Below are positions 1 to 22,840 of a stretch of DNA of 64,000 bases, piece by piece. Under the pieces are notes generated by a model. It was given only the letters and a program-made list of their open reading frames with translations. It ran no database searches and was not told where the DNA came from. The DNA is from Setophaga petechia (lineage: Eukaryota > Chordata > Aves > Passeriformes > Parulidae). The stretch is taken from the NCBI GenBank assembly GCA_024362935.1, contig JANCRA010000039.1:4589040-4653039 (forward strand), given 5' to 3'. Made by a program: the position numbers and the translations under genes. Positions within the stretch are counted from its first letter, which is position 1. The number at the start of each line of letters is the position of its first letter.

Positions 1-34
1 CGTGTCCCTGATGTCCCCCTGCTCTGCCTTCCAG

Positions 35-9249
<9,215 letters not shown>

Positions 9250-10606
9250 CCCTGCTGCACGGGCCGTGTTCCCGTGGCGTGGGTCCTGCCCAGCCTGTGG
9301 GACGTGCTGGTGGCTGCTCCAGGATGGGGCAGAGTCTGGGCATGGCTCCATCCTCAGGGAGGGTGGGTTTGGGGTACCCCTGTCTTGAACCCCTTTGGGG
9401 CTCCCTCCTGATGCTGGAAAGCCATAACTGGCCTGGGGGCTGACTCTGGCTGCTGCCTGTGTGGGGAAAGGGCTGAGGGAAGCGGGATTTTGGTGTATCC
9501 ATGGCCAGGCTGGACTGCCAGTCCTGGGGTGAAGTTGCTGAAGTCTCCAGCCTGTGCCCCTGCCTGCCTGGGGCCCCGTCTCACCCTGGTGCCCTGCAGT
9601 GCTGCAGCTCATACTGTGAACACAACCCCCTTTTTGCAGGGGCACTGTTTTTTATCCACAGCTCTTTAGGCCCAGGGTTTCCCCCTTTTGGGCTCTCTGG
9701 AGTCTCTGTCGTGGCTTCAAGATGTTCAGGGCTGAGGTTCAAAGATATTTTTCAGTCCCGTTGCCCCTGAGGTCCCCAAGGAGGCTTGTGCCTTCCTGCC
9801 TGGCTCCTCACTGGATGGAGAGGCAGGACTTGGGGCAGGGGGCTTTTCCTTCCCTTATTTCAGTGAAATTCTCCTTTTGGAAGGGGAGGAGTGGCAAGGA
9901 CTGTGTTTATAGTGCCATGGTGGGAGGCAGACATGGAGAAAATCCCCCTGGGGGGCTCCTGTGGCTGCTTCTGGAGCCCACAGCCCTCTCATGGAGCTGT
10001 CAGTGCTCCCACCTTCTGCCTTGAGTCCCTGCTGGTTCCTCTTTCCCTTTTTCAAAGCATGGAGACCCAGGCAGCCCTTCCTTCCTGCAGTGGTGCTGCT
10101 CAGGTGGAGAAGTGCAGGATGGGGCTGTCACCTTCCCTCTCCCTGCCCGGGGCTGCACAGTCCCACCTGGGCTGCCCTCCCCATCATCTCCTCCTCCTCC
10201 TCACCACCAGCCATGGCACGAAGGCAGGTCCTTCCTGGGGTCCAGGTGACCCCTCTGGGCTGGTTTGGACCCAGGCTGGTGCCAGGCTGTCTCTCCCCTG
10301 AGATGTGTTGCTTTGGTGCTGGAGGCCTCAGTGCTTTTAAGTGGGGGCAGGTGGGAATGCCCCAGTTAGGATGTCCTGGGATGAATATTCAAGGGCTGAG
10401 AGCCTGGCTCCCACTCCACAACCACTTACTGAGTGAGCCCAGGAGCATCTGCATCCGTCCCTGCATCCCTGCCTCCACCCTGGGCCAGTTTTCAGCCCCA
10501 CTCTGTCCCTCCAGTTGCTGCTCCAGCCAAAGACAGACACTTCACCTCATTTGTCTCTTTTTGATACTTTTTTAAAAAGCTGTGGGTTTCCCCCATCCTT
10601 AATAAA
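9250..10606 (+). other. RHBDF2: RHBDF2 3' untranslated region
   Basis: Runs from the TGA to the first good poly(A) signal, AATAAA at 10601-10606. G/C-rich, no repeat recognised and no convincing ORF. The transcript probably ends about 10.62 kb. Confidence 0.75.
10601..10606 (+). terminator. RHBDF2: RHBDF2 polyadenylation signal AATAAA
   Basis: Canonical AATAAA about 1.35 kb after the RHBDF2 stop, followed by T-rich sequence. It is the first canonical signal on this strand after the CDS. Confidence 0.75.
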
Positions 10607-10731
10607 TTTCTACCTGTATTTAATGAGATGCACAAGGTCTCTCCTCCCTTCTTGGGCGTGGGGATGCAGCACTTTTGGGGGGTTCTGGTTGTTCTGGTGG
10701 TGGCTGGTGTGGCTGGGAGGGAGGACAAGCT

Positions 10732-10984
10732 GGGCTGGTGCCCTGAGGGGCTGCTCAAACCCTTCCCTGGGTGGAGACAGGGTTTGGAGAGCCTCCAACA
10801 GAAGGAGAAGCCAAACCCTTGCATCTATGGAGCATCCTGGTCCTGCCTGAGGGCAGAGTCACCCCTGCCTTTATCCCACCCTTCACTGAATCACCTGAGG
10901 CTGGATTTGCCCCTTCTCCCCTGAGGCTGAGGTGCCCTCAGGTGTCCTGGATTGCTCCCCTCACTGCAGCTGGTGCCCTCCCTC
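10732..10984 (+). repeat. Segmental duplication, copy 1 (between RHBDF2 and AANAT)
   Basis: About 253 bp matching 13514-13765 (AANAT intron) in the same orientation with roughly 90% identity by eye. Shared runs include gagacagggtttggagagcc and agggcagagtcacccctgcc. It fills most of the 430-bp gap between the two genes; nothing else is seen there. Confidence 0.9.
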
Positions 10985-11059
10985 CAGCCATTGTGGTGAG
11001 GTTGTGATCAAAGCAGGGCAGGAACACACATGGGCTGTGTAGAAAATCACCACCACATC

Positions 11060-11065
11060 TTTATT
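11060..11065 (-). terminator. AANAT: Candidate AANAT polyadenylation signal
   Basis: TTTATT on the plus strand reads AATAAA on the minus strand, 785 bp after the AANAT stop. It leaves about 450 bp between the convergent RHBDF2 and AANAT 3' ends. Confidence 0.6.
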
Positions 11066-11492
11066 TGCTGCTTTCCAACAACCTGGGTTGTTTGCAAAAG
11101 GCTTGTCCTGTGGGTCTGGGACAGAGAGGACCAAATGGTTTGGGCTGGCTCCCTGGAGAGGCTCTGCAATGTGCAGCTGAGGGTGGCTGTGGGCTGGGAA
11201 TGTGCTCCAAGGGGGCTGGAAGGATGGCTGTGGGCAGGGGGTGGCTGCCATGGCCCCTGCCTGGCCTGGGGCTGCTCAGAGAGGGCTTGGCCATGGTGTG
11301 CTCCACTCATGGTGGTGATGGTGGGAGGTGTGCCAGGCTGGGGCACGTGTTTGCAGGGGCTCTGCTGGGTGTCTCAGCAAACCATGGTGGGTGGGAGGTG
11401 TCCTCAAACCAGGAGAGCCCCCAGCCATTCCCAGGGCAAACCTTTCCATCCCAGGGGGCTCATGGCCCTGCAGCCAGGGCAGCTCAAAAAGA

Positions 11493-11722
11493 GCCCAGGG
11501 AGCTGATGCTTCCAGCAGGACCTGACAGGAGCTCCTGTGCCCAGCCCTGGCTAAAGCAGAGCCCAGGGAGCTGATGCTTCCAGCAGGACCTGGCAGGAGC
11601 TCCTGTGCCCTGCCCTGGGAGCTGATGCTTCTAGCAGGGCCTGGCAGGAGCTCCTGTGCCCAGCCCTGGGAGCTGATGCTTTCAGCAAGGCCTGGCAGGA
11701 GCTCCTGTGCCCAGCCCTGCAG
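11493..11722 (+). repeat. About 60-bp minisatellite, four units, in AANAT 3' flank
   Basis: Units share ggagctgatgcttccagcag, then acctggcaggagctcctgtg and cccagccctg. The first unit is longer (an extra piece around 11550). The repeat contains the near-palindrome caggagctcctg in every unit. Confidence 0.92.
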
Positions 11723-11849
11723 GGATGGGATGGGGCCAGGTTGGTGTGGCTGCAAGGCAGATGTGGCAGAGGGAGCAGCTGTATCCAGGGCCAGCTGGGG
11801 ATGATGGATCTGGGCACGGAGAGGGGCTGCAGCCTCCCATCCCGGGGCC

Positions 11850-14921
<3,072 letters not shown>

Positions 14922-14937
14922 TTAGCCAGCAGAAGTA

Positions 14938-14993
14938 TCTGTGGTTCACAGTCAGGATTAGGCTGCTTGCCCCCCTTTTCCTGTTTGTATATA
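14938..14993 (-). promoter_or_regulatory. AANAT: Candidate proximal AANAT promoter
   Basis: On the minus strand TATATA (14993-14988) is followed about 30 bp later by CTAATCC (about 14960), a CRX/OTX-type photoreceptor and pineal site, giving a start near 14960 and a leader of about 190 nt. An alternative reading is that ccacag ending at 14939 is an acceptor joining the distal first exon at 18207. The sequence does not decide between them. Confidence 0.4.
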
Positions 14994-15425
14994 CAGCAAA
15001 TAGCCACCCCCAGTGAGCCCAGCTGCCCTCGCTGCGAGCTGGGGACACAGGAGGCTGGCACTGGCTGTGAGCAAACCCCGGGGACAGAGCACAGTGATCC
15101 AGTAGTGGGACAGAGCAGGGAGAGGGGACAGAGCTGCTAGAGCTGGAGAAGGTGCGGGGCTGAGCATCCTGCCCAACATTGTCCAGCATCCTGCCCAACA
15201 TTGCCCAGCCCATGACAGCGCCGGGGCAGGAGAACCCTGGAGCTGCTGCCCTGGGGACAGGCAGGCTGGGATGTGCCTGCAGGAAGCCAAGAGCTGGAAA
15301 ACAAGTATCTGTCTGTGTGAAAGTTTCCTGTGATGCTCTGGTGTTTGTGGAGCAGCACAGCTGTGCTGGAACAGGAGGTCACAGAGGTGCCCTGAAAGGG
15401 TCACACATCAGGCAGCCAGAGCCAC

Positions 15426-15543
15426 CTTCTCCAGAGCACAAGCTGACAGGATTTACCCCATTTTCTGACTCACTGAGCAGGTGAATGACACAAGCTGGCA
15501 GGATTTACCCCCTTCTCTGACCCACTGAGCAGGTGAGTGACAC
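15426..15543 (+). repeat. Two-copy 55-bp tandem duplication upstream of AANAT
   Basis: Two copies share caggatttaccc, tctgac and cactgagcaggtga. Apart from a CACGTG E-box at 15857-15862, I see no gene in 15000-16800. Confidence 0.8.
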
Positions 15544-15856
15544 GGCTTCGCCTCTGTTGGCTTCTTAGGTCACGTCCACCCTCACAGAGGTGGATCCCTG
15601 GCAGGGCTGAGCAGGTGACTGAGGCTGAAGGCCTTGGCTGTCCTCCCTGGTGAGGTGCCCTCAGGCTTTGCCCCCTGCCCCAGCAGCTTTGGGTAGCTGA
15701 TCCCACCAGACACAGCCCAGAACACTCCACCTTCAACATGGGTTCCCCCAAGAGGGTCACCAGCACCCCAGGTCATCTGGTAGCACCCATCCTGCACAGC
15801 CCAAACAAATCCCTTGACCTGGATCAGAGCCTGTGGCTTCAATCTGCCTCTGCTTT

Positions 15857-15862
15857 CACGTG
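15857..15862. promoter_or_regulatory. CACGTG E-box upstream of AANAT
   Basis: A canonical E-box 1.1 kb upstream of the AANAT ATG, between the two candidate promoters. Chicken pineal AANAT is known to be driven by CLOCK:BMAL1 through such a box. A 6-bp match alone is weak. Confidence 0.25.
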
Positions 15863-16798
15863 TGAGTGAACTGAGTCAATAAACCCAGGGAGAACCACAA
15901 ACTGGGTGAATAACTTCACTAAGCACACAGGTCCTGCAGACAGAAATAGTGGGAATGGCTTTCAGAGCCACCCATTCAACCATCCACCCAAACTCAGAGC
16001 AATATGCAAGCAATTTCCAGTGAAGCCAGAGCAAAGCCAGGTCATTTTTGATTATTGTTTCAGAGGTGCCGGCTTTCCCTGCTAATTATAGGCTTGCCTC
16101 GGGCTAATAGGATTTATGGAAACAAAAGAATTACCAGCACAAACATTGCACAGGGCACAACTGGCACAAGCTGGGAATTTTCCATCCTGAAATGCCAAGG
16201 GCTGGATGCTTGAAATGCCAGTGTTATCCAGCCTGAGGTGAGACAGGGTGGTCAGGATTTATTTTCAGTGAATGGCTGGTTTGGCTGTGGGTGTGTGTCT
16301 GAGGGATCAGATCCATCAGGGACAGAGGGTTTCCTTGGCTGGGGAATTATTTAGCATCCCCAGTGCTCATTCCAGCCACCAAGGACTGACTGAAGCCATG
16401 CTGGGAATGGGTGGTTCATGCACCTGCAGCAGGGAAGTAAAGCAGGGTGAGCTGGCAGGGACAGTGGGGTGCTGGGGGGCTGGGGGTGGCTCTGATGTTC
16501 ACAGAGCTTATTGTCAAATCTTCTGGAACTCCCCGTCCCACTAAATGGATTAGGGACTCATCTGCATGAATAAATCCCAGAGTAGGCAAGAGGGTAAGCT
16601 CAGGGGACCCTGAAAATGCAGTGGTGGTTTGATCCTGGGGGTGCTGAGTGCCTGGGGTGAGTTCTGGGGATGCTGCTGGGGAGATGCTGCAGGATCAGGC
16701 TGGGGTGGCTGTGCAGGGATGGCAGGACAGACAGGGCAGTTGAATATGGCCTCAGGCAGGGCCAGCATCTCAGTTCCCATGGGAATTATGGAGCTGGA

Positions 16799-16915
16799 TT
16801 GTGGAATCACAGCATGGTTTGGGTTGGAAAGGACCGTTAGAGGTTGTGCAGTTCCCCCCACTGCAGGGAGAAGGGACCAGCCCAGGTTCCTCAGGGGTGT
16901 TTGCTCTCCAGCAGC
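16799..16915 (-). mobile_element. CR1 LINE 3'-end fragment
   Basis: It contains ggaatcacagcatggtttgg and gttggaaaggaccgtta, the reverse complement of the avian CR1 3' end. No ORF remains. Confidence 0.75.
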
Positions 16916-18206
16916 CACCATCCAGTGCTCACTGTCCAGGAGCAGCAAGTCTTCATCCCAGAGCATATGGAGGCTGGAAACAACTGAGTCCCAAGAACTC
17001 TCTACAGGGACATCCACAGTGCTGGAGGTTCAAAACCTCCTGTTCAATTGGCTGCTCCAATCCCATCAGAGAAAACTGGGAAAGGGCAATCAGGTCCCTC
17101 CAGCTATTTTTAGGAATTGCCTGAGACCCCAAACAGCAACACCCTGGAGCAGTAGTCAGGGGAGGGGAAAGGTTGCTCCTTGCTTGTTTTCCTTGCATTT
17201 TTTCCCCTCCAGCACGTTATTCCTGGCAACCCAGGTTATGCAGCTGAAGGGCTGATATATTTGTGTTTGTTTTCTGGAAATGAACTTCTTGCTTTGCTTC
17301 TCAGCTCCCTGAAGAGTCAAAGGTCATCTAGGGAGGGGAGGATACATAGAACCTGCAGAGCACAGAAGAGCCAACAGTGCTCCCTAACTTTGGAGAAACC
17401 ACGAACCCTGCACAGCCACAGGGGTACCATGGGGAGCATCAAACCTGCAGGAGTGAAGGAAACTCTGCCCAGGTCCCAGAGTAAGTGAGAAACAGCAATG
17501 AGGAAAATTCTCTCTCCATAGCTCATCTGTCCTCTGATGCACCAGCAAAGCCTCCTGTATTTGTTCATTTCACTTACACCCCAGGCTGAATTTTGTGCTG
17601 TGACTCCTTGCCAGGCCTGCCTCAGGTGAGCCCACTTTGTCTGTGTGTCGTAGTAGTGAACCAAGAGCTTGCTCTGTAAATTTTTCCTGCCATCGCTTGT
17701 GTTTGTGCACCAGAAATCAGAGCATCCCCATGGTACAGAGAGATGCTCACAGGTAAATAAACAGGCAGGTGCACAGAACCCCCCTGGCAATATCTTTTAC
17801 TAAACTATGAATTGTCTGCCTGGATTTAGAGCTGGATTTTTTTTTAATTAGTTGACAGTACAGAGTTATTCACCCAGTCTTAAAATCAAATACTCTGTGC
17901 AAAAGATCTCAAGCTCTTCCCACATCCAGAACAGGGAGGGTTTCAGCGAGAAGAGTCCCTGCAGCTGGGTTTTGGAAGCACGTGTTGGAAGTGTAGGGGT
18001 GGGACAGGGGCTGGGATGAGAGTCCCACCCTTCCCTGTGCCTAAACCACTTGTCAGCAAGCCAAGCTCTCCACACCAACCCCCCACCCCTCTGGGGATAT
18101 TCCCCCCGTCCTGGGACACAGGAGCCAGCCGCAGTGCCCAGGGGCCCAGGAGCTGTCCCCGAGGCTGGCAGTGTCCCTGGGATGTGACAGGAATGTCGGT
18201 GCTTAC

Positions 18207-18300
18207 CAGCCTGGGACGCTGAGCCGCTCCCTGCCCGCCTGGTGCCGTCTCAGCGCCGGCAGGAGAGGAGGATCCGGGGCTTTGCCTCCCCTCCTCTGTC
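18207..18300 (-). other. AANAT: Predicted noncoding first exon of AANAT (distal promoter)
   Basis: On the minus strand, about 25 bp after a TATATAA box, a G/C-rich stretch runs to CCCAGGCTG|GTAAGC, a strong donor at 18206. It has no ATG-led frame worth keeping, so it would be untranslated. AANAT is the nearest gene in this orientation, 3.4 kb downstream. Mammalian AANAT also has a noncoding first exon. The start site is estimated. Confidence 0.5.
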
Positions 18301-18324
18301 TGCTGCATCCTCCACAGCCCCTGC

Positions 18325-18360
18325 TTATATATATTTGTTATTTCTGGAGCACGTGATGAC
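18325..18360 (-). promoter_or_regulatory. AANAT: Candidate distal AANAT promoter: TATA box plus E-box
   Basis: On the minus strand: GATGTCATCA, a CRE/ATF-like site overlapping CACGTG (18350-18355), then TATATAA (18331-18325), then the predicted exon. A circadian E-box close to the TATA box fits the known control of chicken AANAT by CLOCK:BMAL1. Assignment to AANAT is inference. Confidence 0.5.
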
Positions 18361-18447
18361 ATCCTAAGGAGTTTAGAACTCTGATGAAAGACAGGGAGAG
18401 GTGAGAGGCTTTAAGGTGTCAGGCCAGCAAAGGGATCACTTCAGGCT

Positions 18448-18483
18448 TCTTTCTTTTTTTTTTCTTGGTTTTTTTTTTTTCCC
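18448..18483 (+). repeat. T-rich homopolymer tract
   Basis: Two T runs of about 11-12 separated by CTTGG. The bases from 18484 to 19290 show nothing else recognisable. Confidence 0.8.
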
Positions 18484-19289
18484 TGGCACAACTGGCTGCA
18501 GAGGGATAAAGCATTTAGCTGATTGCTCTGCGGGCTGGGCAGGGAGAGCAGGGGACAGCCAGGAAAGGGAGCACTGTCCTGTTCTGATCCTGACCTCTCC
18601 AGCAGCATCAGGAGCCCTGATGAGTGGATGAGCTTTGTTTGGGGAAGCATGGGGAGGCTGCTGGTTGTGCCAGGCATGATCACTGCTTGGGCTTGAGCAG
18701 GGGGGAGTTTCTCAGCTGACTCCTTGCAGAATGGGGAGTCAGATCTGAGGTTTCTTGCCCAAGGAACTCATTCCAAAAACCAAGGATTTCTCCCCCATGC
18801 AGCCCTCTGTCCCTGGGAGCTGTTACATAAGAAACTGGACAGGCAGAACCAGCAATGTTTGTCCCCATCAGGGCACATGTAACAAAAGGGAGATTATCCC
18901 AGGCAGAAGCACGATGTTGGCATCATCATTATCATTGGGAACCAGATGCAGCCCTGAAAGAAGCCTGGAGCAAGAGGCAAAGCTGGCTTTGCTCCACTGG
19001 AGACATTTCCAGGGCAGCTCTGGACCTGCTTTAGCTTCCAGCCATGAGCAAAATGACCTGAAGCTACGCCCTTATCTCTCTCTTTTAAGCTTTTTCATTG
19101 AATCGAAACAGAAATATGACCCAGCAGCTTTTTGCTCTTCAGATGGCATTTTGGAGCAACTCCCAGCCATTAAAACAGCCCAGCAGAGCAGGGGCTGGCC
19201 CGTGGCTGGAATAGTCAATCAGGGATGCCGCATTCCACAGTCTGTCTCTTCCTGCTCCCACACAGCTGCAGAGGGTCAACAGCTCCATT

Positions 19290-19720
19290 AAATCAGAGCC
19301 ACAGCAGTGTGCCTAGATTTGCATATTTAGCAGCTCTCTCAGCATCTTCAAAGAGCCCCGAGCCGTCACTGCGGCCCCGCGGCCGGGCCGGCCCCTCTGT
19401 TGGAGAACCCGCTCAGGAAGGCGGCAATTATCTCCGGGCAGGATTTGCTGCGAGGGGCGACATGTGGGAGGCAGATGAATCACGGCTTGGCCCCCCCTGT
19501 GCCAGGATTGGGGACGGAGCCGTGCACAGGCAGCTCAGGGGCTCCTCCGGCCCCGCCGAGCCCCATTATCCCGGTGCTCAGCGGATTAAGCGGCTCTGAG
19601 GCAGGGTCTGCCCTCACGGGATGCAGATGGCACCGGGATCCTTCCCTGTGTGACGCCGCTGGAGAGGTTTCTCTCTCAGACTCACGTAATTGCATAATTC
19701 CCTGGCTGGGTGCTGTTTAC
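19290..19720. promoter_or_regulatory. Possible enhancer cluster upstream of AANAT
   Basis: A G/C-rich, CpG-containing stretch with an octamer ATTTGCAT (19317-19324), GGATTA (19583-19588, CRX/OTX type) and ATTGCATAAT (about 19690, C/EBP-like). It lies 1.0-1.4 kb upstream of the distal AANAT promoter and has no ORF of interest. Pattern only. Confidence 0.25.
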
Positions 19721-20466
19721 ATCCCTGCTCAGCACCTTGCTCTGGCTCGGCCATCAGGACCCACTTTTCCAAGAGGATGCTTTTTTTCCTGGCAATGACC
19801 TAGCAGCAGGGCTCTGCACTTCGGCATTGCTGCAAGGTCAGCTGGGGACTCTGATTTCCTTCTCCCTCACCTCTTTCTTTTTCATCACTCGTGCTGCTGC
19901 TTGTTGTTGCTGTAACTTCCCAGCAGGAAGTGGCTCTTTGGACATACTCACGATTCTCAGCACTTGCCAGGTTGCCCACCTGCTGCTTCTATCCCCCAAT
20001 GCTCCCTCTCGAGCTGCCAGGAGTGGTTTTAATTCACCAGCAGCTCCTGAGAAGCCAGCATGGTTCCAGCCTTTCCTCTGGAGCAGGACATTGTGGTTTA
20101 GGAACCTGCCAGCTGCTGCTCTTTCAAAATAACAACACAGGGGCTCCAGTGGAGGGTGGCCAGCCCCCAGCCCCATGCTCTGAACAGGTTCTGGAGGGGC
20201 TAGTTCTGCTCTGTGCTCTGAGGTGTTTATGTATATCTATAATATGAATAACATGCAAATATACATGTGTATGTCTTCCCTCTGGGATATTCCCTTTGGC
20301 CCATCAGTGGTGGGACTGATTCTCTCCACAGACACTCTCAGGGAGCTGGGGAAGGGATGAAGGGATGAAAGGATGTTACTCACAGCTTTTTTGGGTTCTC
20401 AGCAATGGTTAGAGGAACAGCTTTGAACTCTGGCTTTGACCTGCAGTAGATAAACACATGGCTTTT

Positions 20467-20846
20467 TGTCACAGACACATTTTATGAAAAATCCTTTCCT
20501 TAGGATTTTTTCTCCTGAGAAGCTGAGAGGCCTCAGGAACAAAATGTAAACAATGGTTATCTGCTGCTGTGGAATGCAACAGGTGCATCTGGGATTGGCC
20601 TCATGTGGTTGTTTCTAATTTATGGCAAATCACAGTCAGCTGGCTTGGACTCTCTGTCCAAGACACAAGTCTTTGTTATCATTCTTTCTTTTTCTATTCT
20701 TAGCTAGCCTTCTGATGAAATCCTTTCTTCCATTCTTCTAGTATAGTTTTAATGTAATATATATAATAATAAATCAAGCCTTCAGAAACATGGAGTCAGA
20801 TCCTCATCTCTTCCCTCATCCTCAGACCCCTGTGAGCGCCATCACA
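20467..20846 (+). mobile_element. Solo-LTR-like element, copy D
   Basis: Plus-strand copy of the element at 12902, very similar, starting TGTCACAGACAC and ending CATCACA. It lies in the AANAT-UBE2O intergenic region, antisense to AANAT. Flanks GCTTTT and CCTTTG match only in part. Confidence 0.75.
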
Positions 20847-21587
20847 CCTTTGCAGGCCTGATGTATCTTGCTGCTTTTCTACCTTTGAGGCAGGAGAACA
20901 AACAAGTCTGGCAGATGGTTTCAGCCAAAAGCAGGAGATGGGTGCCAGGACCCAGCCAGGACCTCTGTAGTCCCTCCCTGGAGCACAGCAGTGCTGCTGA
21001 TTAACCTCCTCTCCTGTCTGTGAGCTGGGTTTGTAACTAGGTCACAGCCACCCATGGCACAGTCCTGGGGGAAGGGGGTCAGTGGGGGCTGCAGGAGCTT
21101 CTCTGGGAGGAGAGGGCTGGGCAGGTGGGAAGGAGCCCAGCAGTGGCAGCCCTGCTCTCCAGATCCAGACCTCCAGGCAGTTTGGAGCCAGTCTGGCTTT
21201 GGGAAGAGGAGGTTCCAGCAGCCTGGCAATGGCTGGGGCATCCTGCTGCTTACAGGATCTGTCCTGTCCTCGATCCAGCCCTAAACCTGGCACTTGCTGC
21301 TGGGAGCCAGGGTGACCCCTGGACATGGTGGGGACCAGATGCCATCCACGGGGAAGAAAAATCCTGGAGGGCAAGGCTGAGCCTGGGCTAAGGCCATTGG
21401 GGGAGTTCTGAGGTCTTGGTCTCCGTGAAAAGGGTGAGAGGAGGGAGAGGAGGAGGATCATGCTCACATGGAGTTGTTTGTTCAAGCACTGGGTGATGCT
21501 GTTCTGAGTTTTCTGTAGCAGAGCCAGCAGTGTTTGGTCAGGGCAGCACAGCCAGAGGGGGAAGGGCTGGGTGATCATGATTCCTGC

Positions 21588-21665
21588 AGGATCACGGAAT
21601 GGCTTGAGGTGGAAGGGATTTCACAGAGCATCTCCTTCCCTGCCCACCCAGCCTCCGGAGGCTCT
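21588..21665 (-). mobile_element. Short CR1-like fragment
   Basis: gatcacggaatggcttgagg and tggaagggattt resemble the inverted CR1 3' end. Diverged and short. Confidence 0.45.
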
Positions 21666-21980
21666 CTGGGATCACAGAGACAGGATGAAGAATTGCCATA
21701 TGCTGCATCACTTGCTCACATTTCTGTTCCTGATGTTAATGGGGTCACAGGGACTCCTGCTGAGCTGTTTGTCTGTGATGATGAAGATAAGCCCCCAGCC
21801 GTCCCTGGGGGAGGGTCTGCATGCATTCCCTGTGACACCAGCTGCTCAGAAAGACCTTCCTGAAGGCACCAGCTCTTCCCAGCAGGGAAAGGACAGGAAC
21901 TCTGTGCCTCTGCAAAGCAGCAAAAGAGGGAAACACGGGGGGGATTGGCCAAGGAGGGGCTGCAGAGTGGAGCAGAGATG

Positions 21981-22608
21981 GGTGGAGTGTTTACCTGCAC
22001 CTGAGGGCTGAGCAGAGGGGGTTCAGTGCTCACCTGCACCTGAGCACGGAGCAGAGGGGATGGAGAGCTCATCTGCACCTGAGCACGGAGCAAAGGGGGT
22101 TCAGCACTCACCCGCACCTGAGGGCTGAGCAGAGAGGGGTGGAGAGCTCACCTGCACCTGAGGGCTGAGCAGAGGGGGTTCAGTGCTCACCTGTACCTGA
22201 CCACGGAGCAGAGGGAGGTTCAGCATTCACCTGCACCTGAGCACAGAGCAGAGGGGATGGAGAGCTCACCTTCACCTGAGCACAGAGCACAGGGGGTTCA
22301 GTGCTCACCTGCACCTGAGCACGGAGCAGGGGTGGGGTTCAGTGCTCACCTGCACCTGAGCACGGAGCAGGGGCGGGGTTCAGCACTCATCTGCACCTGA
22401 GGGCTGAGCAGGGGGGAGTTCAATACTCACCTGCACCTGAGCACAGAGCAGGGGGGGGTCCAGCGCTCACCTGCACCTGAGCACGGAGCAGGGGCGGGGT
22501 TCAGTGCTCACCTGCACCTGAGGGCTGAGCAGAGGGGGTTCAGTGCTCACCTGCACCTGAGGGCTGAGCAGAGGGGGTTCAGTGCTCACCTGCACCTGAG
22601 CACGGAGC
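21981..22608 (+). repeat. 41-bp minisatellite, about 16 units, carrying donor-like sites on the minus strand
   Basis: Each unit contains a version of gctcacctgcacctgag followed by (cac/ggct) and gagcagagggggttcagt. Two CACCTG E-boxes occur in most units. On the minus strand at least nine units read CAG|GTGAG, a near-consensus splice donor. The last unit runs into the CpG island at 22600. Confidence 0.92.
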
Positions 22609-22840
22609 CCTCAGCCCGGCCGCAGCCGCGGGGCTCCGAGCGGAGCCGCTGTCCCTGGGGAGCCACGGGCCGGTGTCACTGCTCCCCCCGCCGGAGCGGA
22701 GCCGCCGGGAGGCGACAGCCCACGAGGTGGCACCAGAGCCCCGCCGGCCGCAGCCCGGCACCCGCACCGAGCGGGCACCCAGCGGGCCGCTGGCACCCTC
22801 CGGGATCCCCAGGGCACATCCCGGCAACCCGCGGGCATTC
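22600..22840. promoter_or_regulatory. CpG island of unknown owner
   Basis: Dense CpG and GC content (gccgcagccgcggggctccg and similar) between AANAT and UBE2O, 4 kb from the UBE2O ATG. A minus-strand frame of 181 codons crosses it but looks compositional. It may be the promoter of an unannotated transcript. From 22840 to 23170 short degenerate (ggcaccctc/ggcatcc) repeats follow; 23170-25950 shows nothing I can name. Confidence 0.45.

Larger units (their letters stand above)
11045..11849 (-). other. AANAT: Probable AANAT 3' untranslated region
   Basis: Runs from the AANAT stop to the AATAAA at 11060-11065. It contains the four-unit minisatellite at 11493-11722. The 159-codon minus-strand reading frame here comes from that repeat. 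No transcript evidence. Confidence 0.5.

Noticed and set aside
11276..11755. Minus-strand frame of 159 codons with repeated SCQALL-type units
   Set aside because: Product of the four-unit minisatellite in the AANAT 3' flank, low complexity, no start or splice context.
21981..22608. Regular direct repeats that might suggest a CRISPR array
   Set aside because: Units are contiguous without unique spacers, diverge from one another and lie in a bird genome; it is a minisatellite.
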